Shown piece by piece: positions 63,912-64,000 of a DNA stretch of 64,000 nt; within the stretch, counting starts at the first letter, position 1; every line of letters starts with the position of its first letter. A model generated the notes under the pieces. It was not told the DNA's origin, made no database searches, and was given only the letters and a program-made list of their open reading frames with translations. A program made the translations under genes and the position numbers. The stretch is from Bacteriovoracaceae bacterium (lineage in GTDB: Bacteria; Bdellovibrionota; Bacteriovoracia; Bacteriovoracales; Bacteriovoracaceae): the NCBI GenBank assembly GCA_013141065.1, contig JABFRR010000002.1, positions 89,927 to 153,926 of the forward strand, read 5' to 3'.

Positions 63912-64000
63912 GCAAGTACTCACCCCTATGAGTATTCAAAATTCATTGGGGTGACTCAATAAATCTTTTTATTGATACTTGCACCCTCGAAAAAAGGTGC
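63912..64000. other. three-way-junction-forming sequence plus terminal hairpin
   Basis: GCAAGTA(63912-63918)/TACTTGC(63976-63982); TCACCCC/GGGGTGA; TCAATAAA/TTTATTGA; GCACC/GGTGC. Confidence 0.6.

Noticed and set aside
1-64000. CRISPR arrays, tRNA or rRNA genes
   Set aside because: No regularly spaced identical repeats with unique spacers and no tRNA T-arm/acceptor pattern or rRNA stretch noticed on reading.

Overview
AT-rich bacterial chromosome window; gene content and style suggest a Bdellovibrionota/Bacteriovorax-like organism (inference only). Housekeeping and envelope genes (tgt start, DEAD helicase, dksA-like, queE, sdhCAB, rimK pair, hemN, sucCD, ndk) flank two accessory areas. (1) 13.1-32.4 kb holds a full-length RHS protein followed by a head-to-tail array of orphan RHS C-terminal toxin/immunity cassettes plus an AIPR-type abortive-infection gene. 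Each unit is headed by a conserved doublet TGGCCA-N4/5-TGGCCA (six copies, 17421-22565). The array runs directly into two tandem tyrosine recombinases and a Mom-like GNAT/HTH fusion, then a decayed integrative element (FtsK-like and replication-relaxation genes broken by IS110 and IS630). I regard this recombinase-linked, integron-like toxin/defence cassette array as the best candidate for an undescribed system. (2) 42.4-50.8 kb holds a MotB/OmpA-like plus MotA/ExbB-like pair with two convergent giant FHA coiled-coil membrane proteins. It is preceded by a sigma54-type promoter and terminator bracketing a probable small RNA. The right end (60.3-63.8 kb) is a graveyard of decayed IS elements. 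All family calls are by eye from motifs; no searches were run.
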